Made by a program: the position numbers and the translations under genes. From Ophiobolus disseminans (taxonomy: Eukaryota > Ascomycota > Dothideomycetes > Pleosporales > Phaeosphaeriaceae), in the NCBI GenBank assembly GCA_010093685.1, contig MU006219.1, positions 1,445,531-1,509,530 on the forward strand: a DNA stretch of 64,000 nucleotides, given 5' to 3'. Positions 9,727 to 21,078 of the stretch are shown piece by piece. The notes under the pieces are model-generated. The model saw nothing but the letters and a program-made list of their open reading frames with translations. It did not search any database and was not told the origin of the DNA. The first letter of the stretch is position 1. Every line of letters begins with the position of its first letter.

Positions 9727-10534
9727 AGAAATCACCGAGATCGAAACCGATGACGGAGACGATCAAAAGTTAAGGAAGAAGAAGCCAGTCCGCTACAAGC
9801 TAGATAGGGGTGGCAACCGAATCATCAAGACAACAAAGGGTCGCTACAAACGGAACATTGTGAATAGACCGGGCCGAGTCTTTGAACATGCAATGGATGA
9901 CGGTGGCAACGTCTTGGGTCGTGACCGCGAGGGGTATTGGCATGGAGAATTGGTCGATGGAGAAGTGGATGAACTTGAATTCGGGCTAGATGCGGAAGGT
10001 CAACGCATACCAGAGACGCCTCGGCTCGTGCCCAGGAATGTGTTTGCTACCATAATTGTGTCAACAAACATCAAGCCCACTCGATTCGAGCGGCATGTGA
10101 ACAAATTCAAAACAGACCAGCTGTCCGCGGATGAAGATGAAAATGAGGGTCACGTTCTCAACAAGACGAACTTTGGCCTCTCAGGGAATGCAAATCCGGC
10201 GCAGGTTGGAAATCCAACTGCGTGGGGCGAAGATAGCGAGAGGGAAGATGCAGGTGGTGATGATCCGAGCGGTGGCGATGAAGAGAGTGACGACGATGGC
10301 GACCTTTTTAGACAATCCTACGAGGTGTGCTCCGGGACTGCTGGATGTTCAAACAGGAAGCGAGCTCAACAACTTCTCGCTGCTTTACGAAGGGCACACG
10401 GCGGTCTCCCGGTCGTGACACTCGAGACCATAGTTGCATCGCTGGAAGCCGGCATGGGCGATGACGAGATTGAAGCAGAACATACGGCATGGGAGGGTGA
10501 GGAGAACGAGACATCCGAAGATGACGATGGATAG
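9704..10534 (+). CDS. Hypothetical acidic protein
   Basis: Single open frame of 276 residues. A basic N-terminal third (L-R-K-K-K-P-V-R-Y-K; K-G-R-Y-K-R-N) is followed by G-N-V-L-G-R-D-R-E-G-Y-W-H-G. The middle and C-terminus are very acidic (D-D-P-S-G-G-D-E-E-S-D-D-D-G-D; S-E-D-D-D-G at the end). No domain recognised; no signal peptide or membrane span. The basic-then-acidic layout suggests a nuclear or chromatin-associated protein, but that is only a guess. Translation may be affected by the overlapping upstream ORF. Confidence 0.55.
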   Translation: MKSVTIYKEITEIETDDGDDQKLRKKKPVRYKLDRGGNRIIKTTKGRYKRNIVNRPGRVFEHAMDDGGNVLGRDREGYWHGELVDGEVDELEFGLDAEGQRIPETPRLVPRNVFATIIVSTNIKPTRFERHVNKFKTDQLSADEDENEGHVLNKTNFGLSGNANPAQVGNPTAWGEDSEREDAGGDDPSGGDEESDDDGDLFRQSYEVCSGTAGCSNRKRAQQLLAALRRAHGGLPVVTLETIVASLEAGMGDDEIEAEHTAWEGEENETSEDDDG

Positions 10535-11009
10535 ATGGTCATTGGAGACATGGGGAGGCTTGCGCATGGTGAGGAAGCAATACAGTATCGGTGGGGCGGA
10601 TGACGTACCGGAACAGTTAGCGTCCCTTCTAGATATGGTCGGACCAAAGTATTGCGACGACAGCAGGTATGTGGAATGAGGTTTGGAAAGATCATGTGCT
10701 TGCTTCGATTGATTATACGTACTTTTTGCTTCACGCGTCTTTCTGATCAGCCATGGTGAAAGACTTTGGAGTGAAACTCTCTCCCAGGCGCCCGCGGGCG
10801 GGTACATTCACTATGTTTTCGGTCTTCCCTGCTGTTCCCTGGGTTGATAAAACTCCTTCAGCCATCAGCAACACTTGTATTATCACCCAATTCTCTGTCA
10901 ACTTCGACTCTTCAACTGTAAACCGCTAGAGTTGTCCCAGGCAGTAACGACATTAATAGATCAAGAAACACCGGTACAGCCACTAACAAACATTCCTACG
11001 GTTTCCGCG
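10535..11009. other. Intergenic region with 12-bp palindrome
   Basis: 475 bp. CGCCCGCGGGCG at 10790-10801 is a perfect 12-bp palindrome about 210 bp upstream of the next ATG and could be a zinc-cluster-type binding site. The open frame continues upstream of 11010 but without an ATG. Confidence 0.4.
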
Positions 11010-12200
11010 ATGCAAGAGCCAGCTATCAAGCAAATTTCATCTCCTCATGAGACTAATGATGAGCGACCAGCGTCAAATGCGTGGTCACAGGACGAACGTC
11101 TCTTCATTCAGCTTTATGCCGAGCTCACGTTCGCTACCGCCAGTCTAACCGAAGAGCCGGTGGTCGTCCAGAACGACGTCACGGCATTCAAGCGATTTCA
11201 AGAGTTCTTCTCCTCGAATGAGGAGCGGCCTGCGAAAGAACTGGATGCCTTCAAGGAGATGCGAGATCGTCTCGTACCGGGAGTGCTGTGGAGAACACAT
11301 CGGAATATGAACACGAGGCTGAAGGCAAAGCACCCAATGGCTCCGCTCCTCGGAGTTTCAGCCCAGTTGCTGGAAGAATATCGAGAGCTGCGCGAGTCGG
11401 TTGGATTCGGAAAGCAGATCACCCATCCGGAAGAAGAGCCCAAGCTCTGGGAGTTGCTCATCAACGAAGCGCGCCAGCAATATGACGCACGTGGACTGAA
11501 CACCGTTTCGACGCGGGCGAATCAGGCTTCAAAAGAGTCCTGGAACGTGGTACATCTAGCTGTTACCGAAGAATTATTTGCCAATGCTGATACATCTCAA
11601 CCGACTGTACCAGACGTCAACGGCGACGAGAGCGAGACAGCTTTATCAGTGCCGCAAAACACTGAAGTAGTCCAGCAAGTGGATGACGATGAACAAGCTC
11701 AGACTGGAGACCTAAAAAACAAGTCAATCGCGTCAGACATTACCTCGGAGCAGCAGCAAGAACCTGGACCATATGAAAACCAGGTGTCCGAACCTTCGCT
11801 TCCAGACCAGCTTGAGACACCGCACCGCACCTCTCAATCGGCCATACATCCTGAAACAGAGAAATCGACCGTGCAAGCTAATAGCCCTTTGTCGGACACG
11901 TCGCAGGAGAAAGCCGGAGTGCAGCCGCAAGCACCACCCGTCGAGCCGTGGAGATTACGCAAGCAAGCCCCATTCAAGACGTATTCTGCGCGCAAGACAA
12001 ATACTGCGAAGACTAACAAGGCAGATCTCCCATCAGTATACTGCGTGTGCGTTGTCGAAAAGACCGGTCTTCGATGCACACGAACCGCGAAACAAGCAGA
12101 TGTTCCAGCCATGTCGGAGCGTCAGAAGAAGTATTTCATCTGTCATATATACATCTGCCGCGATGGACAAAGCTGGATGAAGCGGGACGGCGAACCATGA
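11010..12200 (+). CDS. Hypothetical protein, possible 3' frameshift
   Basis: From the first ATG (M-Q-E-P-A-I-K) the frame runs 396 codons. Residues about 30-170 look helical and folded (W-S-Q-D-E-R-L-F-I-Q-L-Y-A-E-L; L-V-P-G-V-L-W-R-T-H). A long Gln/Glu/Ser-rich linker follows, then a Cys-containing end (Y-C-V-C-V-V; F-I-C-H-I-Y-I-C). The frame stops at 12198-12200, but a strongly coding-like acidic tail with a nuclear-localisation-like P-P-K-K-R-A-K continues in the next frame to 12397. Either one base is missing near 12197 or a weak intron (for example a GTCTTC donor at 12067 with acceptor at 12211-12212) joins them. Family unknown. Confidence 0.55.
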   Translation: MQEPAIKQISSPHETNDERPASNAWSQDERLFIQLYAELTFATASLTEEPVVVQNDVTAFKRFQEFFSSNEERPAKELDAFKEMRDRLVPGVLWRTHRNMNTRLKAKHPMAPLLGVSAQLLEEYRELRESVGFGKQITHPEEEPKLWELLINEARQQYDARGLNTVSTRANQASKESWNVVHLAVTEELFANADTSQPTVPDVNGDESETALSVPQNTEVVQQVDDDEQAQTGDLKNKSIASDITSEQQQEPGPYENQVSEPSLPDQLETPHRTSQSAIHPETEKSTVQANSPLSDTSQEKAGVQPQAPPVEPWRLRKQAPFKTYSARKTNTAKTNKADLPSVYCVCVVEKTGLRCTRTAKQADVPAMSERQKKYFICHIYICRDGQSWMKRDGEP

Positions 12201-12397
12201 TCTTTGCGCCAGTAGAGGAGGTCGAGGAGGTCGAGGAGGTCGAGGAAGAAGAGCCTCCCAAGAAGCGCGCTAAATTGAAGGCTACGACAGATGACGAGCT
12301 GTTGGAGGATGACGAAACACCTGAGCCCAAGGAACTTGCTCTGAATCAAATGGATATTGAGCCAGACAATGACGGTGAGATGGACCTGTCGGAATGA
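12201..12397 (+). other. Acidic C-terminal open frame continuing the preceding gene
   Basis: In the frame shifted from the upstream ORF, about 65 codons read M-I-F-A-P-V-E-E-V-E-E, then P-P-K-K-R-A-K-L, then L-E-D-D-E-T-P, ending M-D-L-S-E. A 9-bp unit (GAGGTCGAG) is repeated three times at 12218-12244. It has the character of a real C-terminus, with no start of its own in good context. Confidence 0.4.
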
Positions 12398-12887
12398 TCG
12401 AGCTAGTGAACCCGAAGGTCACTTAGGGCCGTCCAAGTAATGGTTGATATATGAGAAAAATGACGATATGCATGGTGAGTAGGAGAATAAGGTTACGAAA
12501 GAAAACGAACATGAGTCTCTTACATAGTCGTGTCCGTCATATGAAATAAATGCGTGATCACAAAACATAGCCTTAGAAAGTGTCATGAAGTGTGGTGACA
12601 GTCGGTGAGAGCGAGAAGGAAAGTCGAAGGCAATACACCCGATGTGCAATTGCGATGTCTACTTGAAAGCAACATGTCCCACCGATAATGACCACCTCTT
12701 CATTCCGCATGCGTGTCGTTGTTGAAAGTCAGTAACGACCGGGCGTCGTCTCTGGAGACCACAGCGCAGGGATCTACATTGTAGCTGGACGACGATGCTA
12801 GCACCTTACTTGTAGAAGTACCGTCGGAGCAGTGCCTACGACCTATCCCCACGATGCGATGCCACCACCTGATCTGCTCATAGCTCG
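12398..12887. other. Convergent intergenic region
   Basis: 490 bp between two 3' ends. No gene, repeat or RNA recognised. Confidence 0.4.
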
Positions 12888-13809
12888 TCATTTGGGCAGA
12901 AAAGCAGGGTCGGCCATGAGTTCAGCTAAGTATTGAGCCGCTTCACCCCGCAGGGCTGGCCCAAGTGCAGGATCCGACTGCTGCATTTCCTCGAATTCTC
13001 GAGCCGCGTGGCCTCGTAAGGCTGATCCGAGAATAGAATCCACATCAATGCTGGCCATTTCCTGAGCGTCAGGGTGTAAGCTCTGGAAGTGAGCTTGTAG
13101 CGTACCCTTCCGGGCTCTGTCAGCAAGGCTGGCTACGTTCCTTAAGACATAAGCTTGAAAGCGACCCTCCTGAGCTCTAGCGAAAATGCTAGCTACTAAG
13201 GACCCTTTGGGAAGCAGCGTGAGTGGCATCCTCCTGAGCTTACGCATTGACGTCGTTCATACCAGCCCTCTCCGCGGTCTGAGCTTCATCCTGCAACGGC
13301 TCAGCGTGAGACTGGTCGAACGGAAGTCCGAGACCAGCCTTCGAATTTGACTCTGCGGTCTTACCCTGCTTTCTATTGGACACAAAATCTGCCGCGTAGG
13401 CCAGCGCACTAATTACTTGAAGTTGGCGAAGCTTCTCGCGTAAGTCATTTGTCTCGCGCTCGAGTCCATCCGTCTCGGCGGCGTTGGGGACGTGCTGAGT
13501 CTTCAGCTGGGCCCATGTGAGCTTCTCCGCGTCTTCTTTCGCTTGGTCACGTCTGTTCTTGTTGACGCGTCCAGTGTTGCAGGCATCTGCAACAGTGGGC
13601 GAGGAGTGTGCACCGTTGCCGATCTTGTTGTTGACAGCAAGACCGGCAGAAGACATCTCCATTTGGCCGCTTTCTTTCTGGATGTCCATCGCACCGCTTG
13701 GTGCTTGACTGTCTCGCCGACTACTCTGCCGCCGGGAGTTTCTTTTTTACCAGCTTGACTGGGCTTTGGTGCCGTTCAGCGGCTTGGTTTCGCCATAGGT
13801 GCTCGTCAT
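12888..13809 (-). CDS. Hypothetical protein with C-terminal 22-residue repeat
   Basis: Three exons on the minus strand, 13809-13751, 13708-13244 and 13188-12888, give 274 residues. The 42-nt intron joins S-S-C-Q-A-P-S-G-A; the 55-nt intron has a GTAAGC donor. Both junctions keep frame, which supports the model. The N-terminus is polar and Gly/Ser-rich. A coiled-coil-like stretch (L-E-R-E-T-N-D-L-R-E-K-L-R-Q-L) precedes A-Y-A-A-D-F-V. The C-terminal end holds two tandem copies of about 22 residues, L-G-S-A-L-R-G-H-A-A and L-G-P-A-L-R-G-E-A-A, each closing in D-P-A. No family recognised. Confidence 0.5.
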
Positions 13810-14423
13810 GTTGCGCGGGCTCGATAGACGCAAAAAAGTCGGTAAGATCGAGTGAGGTGAGGTGTTGGAGGCGCGTAGAAGTTTTAAGACCTCTTTGCTA
13901 GAGCTCTGCCACGTGGACGCAAGTACCAAGTCCTAAGAACTGGAGATAGCAGCGTAATTACGGCGGTTTACGGACATCTATAGTATACTATGAGGACTGA
14001 AAAGACTTTCGAAATGCGTTGAAAGCAGTCCCGCTGTTTGATCGTGTGCAGTACGCGTGGAAGTGGTTGCTGGTCATCATAGAAGAAGACGGGCCGTCAC
14101 CCGGACAGGCAAGATAACATTTAACAGAAAGAACTCTACAAGCGCGAAAAAATGGATGAACAACATCATGCATATTTGGAGAAGGTTGGGTGTGCTGAAG
14201 AGGGACAAGTATTCATCGATTATGTCTCCAGCGACAGGATAAACTGCGATGAGACCAAAGAACTGGCTACACATGATAAGATTATTGATTCGATCTGTTA
14301 CGACATTTGTCTAAGCAGATGAGATGATAGTGAATAAGATGAAGGACGAAGGAACGAAAAGGTGACAAAATTGGGCAAAGTCTACGGCAAGCGCGATGAT
14401 CCTGCCCCGCAATTTCGCCCACC
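13810..14423. promoter_or_regulatory. Divergent promoter region upstream of PRMT3-type gene
   Basis: 614 bp between a minus-strand gene start and a plus-strand gene start. No individual control site was identified with confidence; the small open frames look like chance. Confidence 0.4.
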
Positions 14424-16145
14424 ATGCACAAAACTAACACTAGCTTCGAAGACTTCGACAACAACTCAACTGCACGTATTCAAGTCAATTCCCCTCGGGA
14501 GATAAGCCTTGACACCCACCAAATTGCACAGAACCACAAGGAAAATCTTGGTGGTAAGATGGCATACAGCGACTCGGATGCAGCGAGCTCGGTGGGCAGC
14601 ATCAGGGAAGACGCAAGCGAGCCGGATACGAATACCTTCAAATGCTTGTTCTGCGATCAGCAATGGATCCGTGTTCCTGAGATGTCGACGCACTGCAAGG
14701 CGGAGCACAGTTTCGATCTCAACGAGACCATCAAAAGTCTTGGCTCCGGTTCGTCTACCCCAACACGCGCCTAACCCTTTTCGGATACATTGCTAACAGT
14801 GTGATTAGACGCAGATGAGCTCACGGTTATCAAGCTGGTCAATTTCTTAAGAGCAGAGGCACAGAAGGGCACACCGTCGCAGACCATCACCATACCAGAC
14901 CTGACGGGCTCGTCAAGTGACAAATACCTCCAACCCACATTGGAGGATGATGCGCTGTTGTTCGAACTTGGAGACCTTATGCCGGAGTCTGATAGCAAGG
15001 CCGTGGATTACGATGAATTCGAAGCAAAGCTACAGCGAGACATACCCGAGGACTTTTCGAAGATCAAGATCACGAGTGATCGAGACGAGGACTACTTCGA
15101 TTCCTACAAAGGCAATGGCATCCACCGCGAGATGATTGAAGATCGAGTACGAACAGAAGGCTACCGAGACTTCATCGAGAAGAATGCCAAGGTTTTTGCT
15201 GGCAAGACTGTCCTTGATGTTGGCTGCGGAACTGGCATCCTCTCATTGTTCTGTGCACGAGCTGGCGCAAAGAAGGTCTTTGCAGTCGACAACTCGAGCA
15301 TCGCCGTACGGGCAAAGGAGATTATTGCGAAAAATGGGTACGAGGACCGTATCGAGGTTATCCAGGGACGGATAGAGGACTTCAACACACAACGCCTGAT
15401 CGGTAAGGGCAAGGTCGACATCATCATCTCCGAGTGGATGGGCTACGGCTTGCTTTTCGAGGGGATGCTCGACTCTGTCCTGCGCGCGCGCGACATGTAC
15501 CTGAAGCCAGAAGGCATACTCGTGCCCAGCCACTGCAACATCCGCCTAGCTCCTATTGCAAGCCCTGAGTGGATTGCTCAAAGCACAGGCGAGCAATTCT
15601 GGGAAGACGTGTACGGATTCGACTTCTCACCCATGATACCCGGCGGGCTGCTCAACACGCACGAAATCGGCGTCTTCGATGTGCCAGACCGAGCGCTCTG
15701 CGGCTCTGCATCGTCGCACCTACTCGAGATGAAGACTGTGTCCGTCGAGGACCTCAGCTTCAAAGTACCGCTTCGCATAACGCTAGATCGCGACATCTAC
15801 TCACTCGATGCCATTGCGATATGGTTTGACACACTCTTCCTACATGAAGCCAGCTCGCAAGACATTAAGACGGTCGACAGCATCGATTGGGGCAGGAGTG
15901 GCATTGCGGGTCTGGGCTTTTCGACGGGGCCTGCCAATACGCCTACGCACTGGCATCAAGCCGTGTTGCTGCTTGATCGGGATGTTGCTCGGCAGCATAA
16001 GCTATCTGCTGGGACAGTTCTGGAAGGGACACTGCAGTATGCAAAGGAGAAGGGCGATGATCGCGGTATCACCGTGACAGTGGAGTGGGAGGGAGGTGAC
16101 GGGGAGAAGAAGATCAAGGGGAGCGTTACGAGGACGATGGCATGA
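14424..16145 (+). CDS. rmt3: Ribosomal protein arginine N-methyltransferase (PRMT3/Rmt3 type)
   Basis: Exons 14424-14748 and 14809-16145 (60-nt intron, GCTAAC branch) give 553 residues. A C2H2 finger (C74, C77, H90, H95; C-L-F-C) is followed by a class I AdoMet methyltransferase core: V-L-D-V-G-C-G-T-G at about 243-251, the double-E loop S-E-W-M-G-Y-G-L-L-F-E-G-M at about 316-328, and the T-H-W loop near the C-terminus. PRMT3 enzymes place asymmetric dimethylarginine on ribosomal protein S2 in the cytosol. ATG 14424 has a good context (CCCACC), but ATG 14559 (M-A-Y-S-D-S-D) gives the acidic N-terminus usual for the family and may be the true start (508 residues). Confidence 0.92.
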
Positions 16146-16588
16146 GCGATCCGAACGAAAGTACTAGGTGTCGGACTGAGCAAGAGCGCAGAGACTACAA
16201 TCGACCTCGGGACACTGTATGGTATGTCCGGCGCTAGTGGCTTTAAAGCCGAGCTTGAACATAACGAGAGCCGTGCAGCAGCGCTGAGATGCTACTTAAC
16301 ATTGCTTCTTCCGGCATGATAGCGAGGACTACAAGACTGCGATTCCGAATCTATCCTGTGATTTGACTTAGATCTTTCGCAAATGCAGTGAGCGAATCTT
16401 GTGCCGCAGTGACGACAGCACGTGGGCCTGTGCGCGTGAGTCGATGAACCCTTGAAGGTCTGCATCCATCGCGAGACATCAGAGAGGGTTGGAAGCTAGC
16501 TGAACCACGGAACCGATCGAACTTGCCTGGGCATATCAGGAAAAAGGTTGATGATGCTACGCCGATAGCGATACACACGTCAAAACTT
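16146..16588. other. Intergenic, rmt3 to RAV1
   Basis: 443 bp, 3' flank of rmt3 and promoter of RAV1. Nothing specific seen. Confidence 0.4.
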
Positions 16589-19500
16589 ATGCGCGGAATT
16601 CTTCCTGGGCGCCCGCAGGCGAAGCTGCAAGCTGTCTGCCATGGCTTGTGGGAGGCCCACCAAATCATTGTACGCCGCTTGTATGCACACATGCACCAAC
16701 ATCGAAGCTAATATGGGTTATTAATAGGCCTACGTTTCGGGCAACGCGCTCATAATACTAGACCGGCCCAACCACGTTCTCCAAACCATCTACATCGACG
16801 AAGAATTCGAGCTGGAGGCAGTCGCGCTCGATCAAGGCACCCACAAGCTCGCGGCGTGTTCGGCGCGGAACATATACATATACCAGCCCTACGGACAAGA
16901 TGAGGGCGCTATCAAGGTGTGAGCACTACGCGTAGCGCATGACACGCAATAGCTGATGGCGTGTAGTGGTCGCTGCAAAGCAGCATGACCCTCCCAGACC
17001 CGGACGATACCATCACAACGCTGTCATGGGGCATGCCAGACGAGCTGCTAGCTGGTAGCGCCTCCCTCACCCTCTTCAACACACATGGCGAGACCGAACG
17101 GATATGGACTCGACGACTAGCGAACCCAGTCAAGTTTGCCCACTTCTCGCCTGACGCAGAATTCATCGCCTCGACCGGAAGATACGACCGGCTACTGAAG
17201 ATCTGGCGACGGACCGCATTCGGCTCGGCGGACCAGCGGATAGACCACTTTTACCTTGCACATCCCAAGGCCATCACAGGCTTGCACTGGCGACAGCCGT
17301 ATCACAAGGACCAATCCGCGGACAACGTCCTGTATACGATATGTGCCGACTACAAGGTGCGCGTGTGGGTGCCTGGGGAGCATCACGGCGTGGATGGCAT
17401 GCACATGTGGGCGGAGGTCGATCTCCTAGAGTCCATCATGCCGCGGACGGTTCCAATAGACCAACAGGTACAGAAGAGGTTTGCCTTTTTCATCGATGGC
17501 AAGCACTTTACGCACGCGACAGAAAGAGCAATGCAGCAGGCCTCGGCAGAGGAGAAGGACCATGGCGTTGCGCTACATCATCTGATCGAGGTGGCTAATC
17601 GCAACCCAGAGATCTGCGTCGTGCTTGACGATCAGGGAAACATGTCTGCGTGGGGCTTTGAGAACGTGGGGTCCAGGGCCAAGAGAATCACTGATGTTTT
17701 CAACGCCGCGCATGTGGACGGCCTGCATTTACACTTTGCCCGGAACCCTAAAGCCATCGAAGACAATGTCCAATTCTACGCTTTCATCGGCGATAAGCCG
17801 GACTCGGACCTAACATTACTCTCCCATCATTTTGATGGACGAATAGAGTGGCTGGAATCGCGCATCGACTATCTCTTCGACCCTTCGTCTCAAACACAGC
17901 GCATAGAGCGGAAAGCTGTATGGACTGGACACTCACATGCAATCAAGAAAGTGAATCGCACAGCTAGCGGAAGGGCACTAGTATCCAGGACAATCACCGA
18001 CGAGTGCATTGTTTGGGTGCAGCGACCGGCGGAAAGTGGCGTGACACTACACCGTCACAGCAGCATCGAGGTTACCGAGCATATCCATCGAACAGCACTT
18101 CTTCAGGAAGGTAATTTCGTTGTCTTTCTGCATCACGATAAAATATCGTTATGGGATACTCGAGGACCTGAGGCTGTCGAAGTCACGCATCGCCCATACA
18201 AGCTACGGGGCAGGCCGCTCTGCTTGATAGTCATCCCCGAAACGGAAGCAGGTGGCAAATGTGTGCACATCGCAACCATCAGCTCTGAGATGAAGGGCAT
18301 CTGCTGGGAAATTACGCTGCCATTGCTCGACCGTGACCCCGTCACTGGCCGCAAACTCTCCAGTGTCGCGCAAACCAATGGCCATGCAAACGGGCATCCT
18401 GAGGCCTCACTGGAAGAACACTCCCAGTTCGACCTCGGATCTGGCGAAGACCTTGCCTTTATCGTGCCTGTAGACCCTGCCGGGTCAGCACCCGTCATTT
18501 CAGGTTTCCTCGACACCTTTGCACGCGACATCGCCATCTCGTACACCAAGTCTGGGGAGATCAAGTCCTGGACAGCGCGTGTTAATGCTGAAAAGCGACG
18601 ATTGGACTGGCTTCTCACATCGTCTGTCGATACCGCCATAAGTAATCCGTCGCTTGCTAGTGGCACGTCAATACGAAAGGCTGCTCTGGTTGATGCTGAG
18701 AAGACGACGCTCACGATTTGGAACACCAGGAGTGCGCAATTGGAGTATGAGGAGACTTTCGAGGGCAGCGGTGCTATCCAGGACTTGGATTGGTCGTCTA
18801 CGCCTGATAACCAGTCTATCTTGGCTGTCGGATTTCCGCATCGAGTGGTCGTCTACGCTCAGTTGCGATATGACTACCTCAATGCTGGGCCGTCTTGGGT
18901 GCAGATCCGAGACGTGCGCATTAGAGACATCACACCACATCCCATTGGAGACTCCGTATGGTTAGGAAGTGGCAATCTTGTCATCGGCGCCGGCAATCAG
19001 CTCTTTATTCAAGATGAACAGGTCGAGGTTTCTGAGACCTTGTTTCCTAGTCTCCGCACAATCTCCCGCAAGTCAGCCTCGATCGACATCTTTACAGCTG
19101 TCAGTCGGTTGAACGGCCCTCTTCCAGTCTACCACCCGCAACTGCTCTCACAATGTGTGCTTGCCGGGAAATTGCTGCTCGTACAACGGATACTACTACG
19201 CCTATACCAAAAATTGAAATTCTGGATAGAGGGCGAGGAGTTGGACAGCACACTCGGCTTTGCAGTGGAGGACTTTTCAGAGGACCAGGTAAGCATCAAG
19301 AATCTTTTAAGCCGACTGTTATTAATGTCGCTAGACACAAATGTCTGCATCAAGAAAAGAGATGCATACTTCGTACGCCGACTTTTCCGACGACACCGAG
19401 CCTCAATCCGTCACTGAAGAAGTGGCCGGCAGCCTCACTGAACTCTTGACGACCAAACAGATCCCGTTGCTGTCCAGTCGAGAGCAGTTCCGGCTTGCAG

Positions 19501-20914
19501 ACATTGTTGAGTGTATTGGTATGGTTGAGAAGCATCGCCGCTCCATCGACGACAACGCTGGGCGCTTTTTGCTATTCTTCCGGCAGCACGTCCAAAGCGA
19601 GGCACAGAAGAAGCCTATCTCTTGGCGTGAGATCATTTGGGCATTCCACTCGGGCAGTCAAGACATTCTTGCCGACCTTGTCAGCAGACACTTTAATGGA
19701 AAGATGTTATGGCAGCACGCGAAAGAGTCTGGTATCTTCATGTGGATGACGGACATCACAGCCTTGGTATGCTCTCAGAATGCTTGTTCTGACTCTGCTA
19801 ACTTTTGCAGCGTGCTCAGTTCGAGGTCATAGCCCGCAACGAATACACCAAGACAGACGATAAGAACCCCGTCGACTGCGCTCTCTACTACCTTGCCCTG
19901 CGGAAGAAGCCCGTGCTTTGTGGACTGTGGCGCATGGCCACGTGGTCCCGCGAGCAAGCCGCAACTTCGCGCCTCCTTGCCAACAACTTCAATGAGGACC
20001 GTTGGAAGACGGCCGCGCTAAAGAATGCCTACGCACTCATGGGCAGGAGGCGGTTCGAATATGCGGCATCGTTCTTCCTTCTCGCTGATCATCTGCAAGA
20101 CGCGGTAAGCGTCATTCATAACCAGCTTGGCGACACCCAACTTGCTATTGCGGTAGCACGCGTCTACGGCGGGGACGATTCTCCTGTGCTACTCAGCTTT
20201 CTCAAAGACAAAATCCTACCAGAAGCGGCCAGAGACGGTAATCGTTGGCTCGCCACTTGGGCATACTGGCTGCTCGGACGTCGTGACACAGCCGTCCGCT
20301 CACTCGTCACCCCTCTCTCGCGATTGCTCAGCCCGCCCGAGACACCGCATTTCAAGTCGAAATCTTACCTGACTGACGATCCCGCGCTTGTCGTACTGTA
20401 CAAACAGCTACGCGAGAAATCGCTGCAAACATTACGCGGCGCGACCATGGTCGGCATGCGTGAAGAGTGGGACTTTGTGCTTCACACGGCTAATCTGTAC
20501 GAGCGGATGGGCTGTGACGTGCTCGCACTGGATCTGGTCAAGACATGGGAGTTCCTCACTCCTCCGCCGCCGAAGATGACACCTGGCAGACCTCCGCTGT
20601 CGCCCATGATGCCGCGCGAATCTTTCCACGCTCATGGACCGAATCAGAGCGCTACCGACTTTGATTTTGATCCGCGGAAGCTGTTGCGCCGGCGCAGCTC
20701 ACTTGTCGTTGCGGATCTGCCAACAAGAGAACACGTCAAAAACGATCTCGCGGCATCGAGGGGGACGTTGGATGAGGTGGAAGACGAGGAGAGCGAGGAG
20801 GAGGAGGTGGTGGAAGACAAGGATACGAAGAAGGACGAATCGAGGAAGAAGCCTCCACCCACGCAGTTCCAAGAGCCGGATGCGAGTAGTTTACTTGATG
20901 CGTTTGGATTCTAG
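16589..20914 (+). CDS. RAV1: RAVE complex subunit Rav1 (rabconnectin-3 type)
   Basis: Five exons, all phase-0 junctions: 16589-16669, 16728-16916, 16967-19288, 19335-19766 and 19811-20914, giving 1375 residues, close to yeast Rav1. The N-terminus M-R-G-I-L-P-G-R-P-Q-A-K-L-Q-A and A-Y-V-S-G-N-A-L-I-I-L starts the WD40 propeller. The large Rav1 C-terminal domain includes N-P-V-D-C-A-L-Y-Y-L-A-L and K-K-P-V-L-C-G-L-W-R. The tail is acidic and ends L-L-D-A-F-G-F. Rav1 with Rav2 and Skp1 reassembles V1 and Vo of the vacuolar H+-ATPase in response to glucose and pH. Introns are 44-58 nt. Confidence 0.93.
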
Positions 20915-21078
20915 TTTCGTTGTGTCATTTCTCATTGCTGCCTAATTCATGTCCCTGTCTATTTCCACATCTCTATTCCTGACTTTCCTACTTGCTCATA
21001 CTGATGCCTGGGTGTCGCCGACGTATCGTGGCCTCCACCGTTGACGCCGAAGACACCCTCGAAGACACATAGCCTCTT

